Shown here one piece after another: positions 60,090-64,000 of a DNA stretch of 64,000 nt (the stretch's first letter is position 1; each line of letters begins with the position of its first letter). Where the stretch lies: NCBI GenBank assembly GCA_008682415.1, contig VANK01000004.1, positions 310,001 through 374,000 of the forward strand, written 5' to 3'. Source of the DNA: Acidobacteria bacterium AB60. Its GTDB lineage: Bacteria > Acidobacteriota > Terriglobia > Terriglobales > Acidobacteriaceae. The notes under the pieces are model-generated. The model searched no databases and was not told where the DNA came from. It saw only the letters and a program-made list of their open reading frames with translations. The position numbers and the translations under genes were made by a program.

Positions 60090-62291
60090 ATGGCCAGGAC
60101 ACAAAACAAGCCGCGCCTTTTCAATGGCCGCGACGCCTCGTGGATGCAATTCAACCGCCGCGTCCTGGAGGAGGCGGAAGACTCCACAAATCCGCTGTTG
60201 GAGCGGGTCAAGTTTCTCGCGATCACCTGTTCGAACCTGGATGAGTATGTGGAGATCCGGCAGGCCGGCCTGATGCAGCGCATCGAGGACGGGTACCGGG
60301 AGACCGGATACGACGGCCTCCGCCCCGACGAGTCTCTGGGAGCACTGACCCACGAGATTCACTCGTTCGTCGACGCCCAGTACGCGTGCTGGAACAACCA
60401 GCTGTTGCCGGAGATGCGCAAGCAGGGAATCCGCCTGCTGGAGTGGAACGAGTTGGACGAGGATGCACAGGCGTTCGCGCAAAGCTACTTTCAGCGCGAG
60501 GTGGACCCGCTCCTGACGCCGATCGCGATCGATCCAGCGCATCCGTTCCCGCGGGTTCTGAACAAGGCCCTGTGCCTGGCGGTGCTGCTGAAGGCGAAGA
60601 GGCGCAGCTCCGGGCCGCTGGTTCTGGGAGTGGTGACAGTGCCGCGGGCATTGCCCCGCTTTGTGCGCCTGCCGAATACGGATGGCAAGTTCGATTATGT
60701 GCTGCTGCAGGACCTGATCGCGAAGAACCTGACCGGCATGTATCGCGGCTACGAGATCCTGGCCTTCACGGCGTTCCGGGTAACGCGCAACAGCAACCTG
60801 TACTTCGAGGAAGAAGAGGCGCGGTCGCTGCTGGAGACGATCCGCGTGGAGCTGCACAACCGCCGCAAGGGCGACGCGGTGCGGCTGGAGATCGAGACGG
60901 GCGCGCACCCCGACATCATCGAGCGGTTGCGGGTGAACTTCGAGCTCGAGGAGGACCAGGTCTTTCGCGGAGACGGGCCGGTGAACCTGTCGCGCATCAT
61001 GTTCTTCTATTCGGATGTCTCGCGGGCCGACCTCAAGTTCCCGCCGTTCACGCCGCGGCCGTTAACGCTGAGCCGGAAGGCGACAAATATCTTCGAAGAC
61101 CTGCGGACCCGCGACATCCTGCTGCACCATCCGTACGATTCCTACGATCCGGTGGTGAACTTCATCCAGATGGGCGCGCAGGATGACGCGGTGGTCTCCA
61201 TGAAACAGACCCTCTACCGCACGTCGCAAGACTCGCCGATGTTCCAGGCGCTCACCGAGGCCGCTGCCACCAAGGAAGCGACAGTGGTGGTGGAACTGAT
61301 GGCGCGGTTCGACGAGGCCTCGAACATTCGCTGGGCGCGCAGTATGGAAGACGCCGGCGTGCAGGTGTTCCACGGTGTGGTGGGGCTGAAGACGCACTGC
61401 AAGCTGGCGCTGCTGGTGCGGCGCGACGAAGACGGCGTGACGCGGCGCTACTGCCACCTGGGCACGGGCAACTATAACCCGGTCACGGCGCGCTTCTACA
61501 CCGACCTGAGCCTATTCACGTCGAATCCCGAGATTACCGAACGCGTGCACATGGTCTTCAACTATCTGACGGCGCACGCCGAGGTGGATGACTATTCGCC
61601 GCTGCTGGTGGCCCCGCTGACCATGGCAGAGAGCTTTCTGCGGCTGATCCGGCGGGAGATGGAGCACGCCCGCGCTGGCCGCCCCGCACACATTGTGGCC
61701 AAGATGAATGCGCTGCTCGAGCCGAGCGTGATTGAAGCGCTCTATCAGGCTTCGGACGCAGGCGTAGAAGTGGACCTCATCGTCCGCGGCGTATCGATCA
61801 TACGGCCCGGCGTGAAGGGCCTTTCAGAACGCATCCGGGTTCGCTCGATTGTGGGACGCTTCCTGGAGCACTCGCGGATCTTTCACTTCGCCAACGGGGG
61901 CGATGACGAGATCTACATCGGCTCCGCCGACTGGATGCCGCGCAATCTCTTCGAGCGGTGCGAGGTGGTGTTTCCGGTGCGCGACCCGGGAGCCAAGGCC
62001 CGCATTCATGCAGAGATTCTGCCGGCACTGTTGGCCGACACAATCAAGGCGCGGGTGCAGCAGCCCGATGGCACTTACCTGCGCGCCAGTAAAATGCACA
62101 AGGATGCCCCGCCATTCTCCAGCCAGGACTTCCTGATGCAACTGGCGGAAGGCAAGTCAGGCCTGGACGCAATCCCGAAGTATGCGGTCAAGCAGGTGGA
62201 TGCGTCGCCGGGCAGCAATCACCGCCGGCCGGCGTTGAAGAAGAAGACCAGGACTGCGCGCAGGGCGGCCGCAGAGCCGGCGGCGGTGTAG
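60090..62291 (+). CDS. ppk1: Polyphosphate kinase 1
   Basis: 733 residues, full length. It polymerises the gamma-phosphate of ATP into polyphosphate, reversibly. The N and head domains (RDASWMQFNRRVLEEAED, HPFPRVLNKALCLAV) are followed by two phospholipase-D-like catalytic halves. His436 in KTHCKLALLVRR is the phosphorylated His and His594 in LEHSRIFHF the second conserved one; YIGSADWMPRNLFERCEVVFPV is typical. A basic Lys/Arg tail ends the protein. The ATG at 60090 is used; an in-frame GTG five codons upstream is possible. Downstream GyrI-like gene begins 4 bases after the stop. Confidence 0.96.
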   Translation: MARTQNKPRLFNGRDASWMQFNRRVLEEAEDSTNPLLERVKFLAITCSNLDEYVEIRQAGLMQRIEDGYRETGYDGLRPDESLGALTHEIHSFVDAQYACWNNQLLPEMRKQGIRLLEWNELDEDAQAFAQSYFQREVDPLLTPIAIDPAHPFPRVLNKALCLAVLLKAKRRSSGPLVLGVVTVPRALPRFVRLPNTDGKFDYVLLQDLIAKNLTGMYRGYEILAFTAFRVTRNSNLYFEEEEARSLLETIRVELHNRRKGDAVRLEIETGAHPDIIERLRVNFELEEDQVFRGDGPVNLSRIMFFYSDVSRADLKFPPFTPRPLTLSRKATNIFEDLRTRDILLHHPYDSYDPVVNFIQMGAQDDAVVSMKQTLYRTSQDSPMFQALTEAAATKEATVVVELMARFDEASNIRWARSMEDAGVQVFHGVVGLKTHCKLALLVRRDEDGVTRRYCHLGTGNYNPVTARFYTDLSLFTSNPEITERVHMVFNYLTAHAEVDDYSPLLVAPLTMAESFLRLIRREMEHARAGRPAHIVAKMNALLEPSVIEALYQASDAGVEVDLIVRGVSIIRPGVKGLSERIRVRSIVGRFLEHSRIFHFANGGDDEIYIGSADWMPRNLFERCEVVFPVRDPGAKARIHAEILPALLADTIKARVQQPDGTYLRASKMHKDAPPFSSQDFLMQLAEGKSGLDAIPKYAVKQVDASPGSNHRRPALKKKTRTARRAAAEPAAV

Positions 62292-62295
62292 TCTG

Positions 62296-62754
62296 GTGGA
62301 CTCCTACGTGGTTCAAGCGGCAAAGCTCGAAAGAATACCGCTCGCGGCCGTTCGGCGTCAGGCAAAGGCGTCGGAGCTTTCGCGGGTTGTGCCGGAGTGC
62401 TGCGGGCTGGTGTGGAACGCGTTGCGCGCGCAGCAGGTGAAGGCGGGGCGCCAGGTCGCGGTGTACTGGGACAGTACGATCCGGCTTGAAGTTGGAGTCG
62501 AGCTGCTCGGGCCGTTCGAGCCGGCGGGCGAGGTGGTGCTCTCCGCCACTCCCACTGGTCCGGCAGCGTTCGTCACGCATTACGGTCCCTACGGCGCACT
62601 GGGCGCGGCGCACCAGGCCATCCGGCGGTGGTGCGAAGCGCAGGGCCGCGCCCCGGCGGGCCCGAATTGGGAGATCTACGGCCACTGGCAGAACGCGTGG
62701 AATGCGGATCCATCGTTGATCCGGACCGATGTCTTCTATCAGCTCTCCGAATAA
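62296..62754 (+). CDS. GyrI-like small-molecule-binding protein
   Basis: 152 residues of the GyrI/effector-binding (AraC/BmrR-type) fold: RQVAVYWDSTIRLEVGVELLGPF, AAFVTHYGPYGALGAAHQAIRRWCEAQG and NWEIYGHWQNAWNADPSLIRTDVFYQL. Such stand-alone domains bind hydrophobic ligands; some sequester or hydrolyse toxic compounds. The GTG start, 4 bases after the ppk1 stop, implies co-transcription. No ribosome binding site is obvious. The function is not linked to polyphosphate in any way I know. Confidence 0.8.
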   Translation: MDSYVVQAAKLERIPLAAVRRQAKASELSRVVPECCGLVWNALRAQQVKAGRQVAVYWDSTIRLEVGVELLGPFEPAGEVVLSATPTGPAAFVTHYGPYGALGAAHQAIRRWCEAQGRAPAGPNWEIYGHWQNAWNADPSLIRTDVFYQLSE

Positions 62755-62809
62755 GTGCCGAGACCAGGCTCATGGCGAACGAAGCGTGCCTGGCACCTAC
62801 AATCGAGCT

Positions 62810-63703
62810 ATGGATGGGTCCCCTGCAACCCGGGCCGCCTTCTTCGGCCGCACCACGCTGGACGTCCTGTACGTGCTGGATGCGCTTCCTGCCGAGGACA
62901 CCAAGGTCTTCGCGCGGGATTTTCGCGGCGCGCCGGGGGGTCCGGCGTGCAACGCCGCCATCACGCACACGCTGCTGGACGGCGACGCGACCCTCTTCAC
63001 GGCTTTGGGCAAAGGACTCTGGGCGGAAGCTGTCCGGAGCGAACTGGCGCGGTTCGAGATCGAGATCGTCGATCTGGCCGCGGGCACGGCTTACGAGACT
63101 CCGCTGACCGCCGTGATGACCGGCAGCGCTCGGGGAACGCGGACCATCGTGAACCCACCGGTGATGCAAATGGCCTTGCCCGCGCTTCCAGCGGGGTGGC
63201 GAAGCGAGTGGGGAGCGGCGCCCGCAATCGTCCTCACGGACGGGTTCCACCTGCGCGAATCGATGCCCCTGCTGCGGTGGTTCTCGCACGAGGGAATCCC
63301 GATCTGTCTGGACAGCGGCAGCTGGAAGCCAGGCACGGAGGAGTTGGCGCCGCTGGTCACGGCGGCCATCTGCAGCGAACGGTTCGCTTTGCCCGGAGCT
63401 GTATCCGATCCGGAGGCCACCCTCGGCTGGTTTGCGACGAAAGGTGTGCCGCTGGTTGCGGTAACGCGAGGCCCCCGCTCGATTCTGGCGCTCGAAAGGG
63501 GCCGGCGGTTCGAGATCGCCATCCCAAGCATCGATGCGCGAGACACTTCGGGGGCCGGGGACGTTCTCCACGGCGCCTTCTGCTACTTCTACGCGCAGTC
63601 GCGCGACTTCGAGGCGGCTCTCCGGGCCGCCTCCGAAATCGCCACGCGCTCGTGCCAGTTTGTGGGAGTCGACTGCTGGGTTCCTGCCCCGACTCGTCTA
63701 TAA
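62810..63703 (+). CDS. PfkB-family sugar kinase
   Basis: 297 residues of the ribokinase fold. It has GTAYETPLTAVMTGSARG-type lid text and GGPACNAAITHTLLDGDATLFTALG, the N-terminal substrate motif. The C-terminal signature DTSGAGDVLHGAFCYFYA (about 244-261) supplies the catalytic Asp. ATP-dependent phosphorylation of a sugar or nucleoside is expected. Ketohexokinase- or KDG-kinase-like activity cannot be separated from the sequence; a KDG kinase would complete the uronate path at 2.4-4.7 kb. The ATG (62810) lacks a clear ribosome binding site. Confidence 0.85.
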   Translation: MDGSPATRAAFFGRTTLDVLYVLDALPAEDTKVFARDFRGAPGGPACNAAITHTLLDGDATLFTALGKGLWAEAVRSELARFEIEIVDLAAGTAYETPLTAVMTGSARGTRTIVNPPVMQMALPALPAGWRSEWGAAPAIVLTDGFHLRESMPLLRWFSHEGIPICLDSGSWKPGTEELAPLVTAAICSERFALPGAVSDPEATLGWFATKGVPLVAVTRGPRSILALERGRRFEIAIPSIDARDTSGAGDVLHGAFCYFYAQSRDFEAALRAASEIATRSCQFVGVDCWVPAPTRL

Positions 63704-63781
63704 AAACGGCGGCGATGGATCGATTCGTCCTGACGCTCATCGATTGTGATGAGCAACAGATCCCCAGGAGGACGAATCCGC

Positions 63782-64000
63782 ATGGCGGAGAAAGAGGCAG
63801 TTCCCATCCGGTACATTGGCGGCCCCACAGCACTCATCGAATTTTGCGGGCTGCGATTCCTGACCGATCCGACGTTTGACCGGGGCGGGACCGACCACAC
63901 CACGGGCCCCGTCACCCTGAAGAAGCTGGCCGATCCTGCGCTACGCCTGGACGAGTTGGGCCGCATCGACTACGTCTTGCTGAGCCATGAGCAGCACTCC
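63782..64000 (+). CDS. Metallo-beta-lactamase-fold hydrolase, N-terminal part (runs off the right edge)
   Basis: 73 codons are open to the window end. MAEKEAVPIRYIGGPTALIEF, LRFLTDPTFDRGGTDHTTGP and IDYVLLSHEQHS follow the UlaG/RomA-like branch, where SHxQHxD carries the zinc ligands and the next residues (D) would lie outside. AGGAGG stands 10 bases before the ATG. Substrate unknown. Confidence 0.82.
   Translation, partial: MAEKEAVPIRYIGGPTALIEFCGLRFLTDPTFDRGGTDHTTGPVTLKKLADPALRLDELGRIDYVLLSHEQHS

Overview
The window looks like a 64-kb piece of a GC-rich chromosome from the Acidobacteria (Terriglobales/Acidobacteriaceae-like). The case rests on gene content: a TonB-dependent receptor with an N-terminal carboxypeptidase-regulatory-like domain, a PadR-controlled MacB-like permease of the acidobacterial orphan type, many secreted TPR proteins, the RhaI-type rhamnose isomerase with a fused RhaD-dehydrogenase, and family-specific dispersed repeats. 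This is inferred from reading; no search was run. No rRNA, tRNA, insertion sequence or CRISPR array was recognised.

Left part (1-12.8 kb): sugar catabolism. A TonB-dependent receptor leaves the window on the minus strand. Divergent from it runs an operon for acidic or fucosylated polysaccharide: Tat-exported alpha-L-fucosidase, KdgF-like cupin, PL5-type alginate lyase, KduD/DEH-reductase-like dehydrogenase and a secreted cupin. A TPR protein follows, then a complete L-rhamnose route: isomerase (rhaI), fused aldolase/lactaldehyde dehydrogenase (rhaD), kinase (rhaB) and convergent H+ symporter (rhaT). LacI-type palindromes lie in front of rhaD and rhaT.

Middle-left (12.8-21.3 kb): accessory DNA. 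About 1.1 kb appears non-coding. It is followed by two translationally coupled orphan Rhs C-terminal fragments, each with a small membrane protein (candidate toxin/immunity pairs), a second fucosidase, a PIN-toxin/antitoxin pair with its own operator, a transglutaminase-like protein, a duplicated repeat block and a myo-inositol oxygenase. The inositol oxygenase makes glucuronate and so links to uronate metabolism.

Centre (21.7-44 kb): what looks like an uncharacterised exopolysaccharide locus. It holds a Wzx flippase fused to a DGNHRL-type domain, STAS protein, thymidylate-kinase-like protein, GH99/71-like glycosidase, GT2 and GT4 glycosyltransferases, a PTPS-related multi-spanning membrane protein with two envelope partners, a 1416-residue TPR/beta-barrel protein resembling polysaccharide exporters, a nucleotidyltransferase and a TonB protein.

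Right part (44-64 kb): mixed housekeeping and envelope genes. These are a PadR/ADOP permease pair, amino-acid permease, sarcosine-oxidase family flavoenzyme, metK, an alpha-carbonic-anhydrase-like protein lacking zinc ligands, an EmrA/TolC pair without its pump, a sigma-region-4-like protein, a beta-barrel protein, ppk1, a GyrI-like protein, a PfkB kinase and the start of a metallo-beta-lactamase-fold protein. Plus-strand base composition changes from C-rich (1 to about 10 kb) to G-rich (from about 11.7 kb on) whatever the gene orientation.
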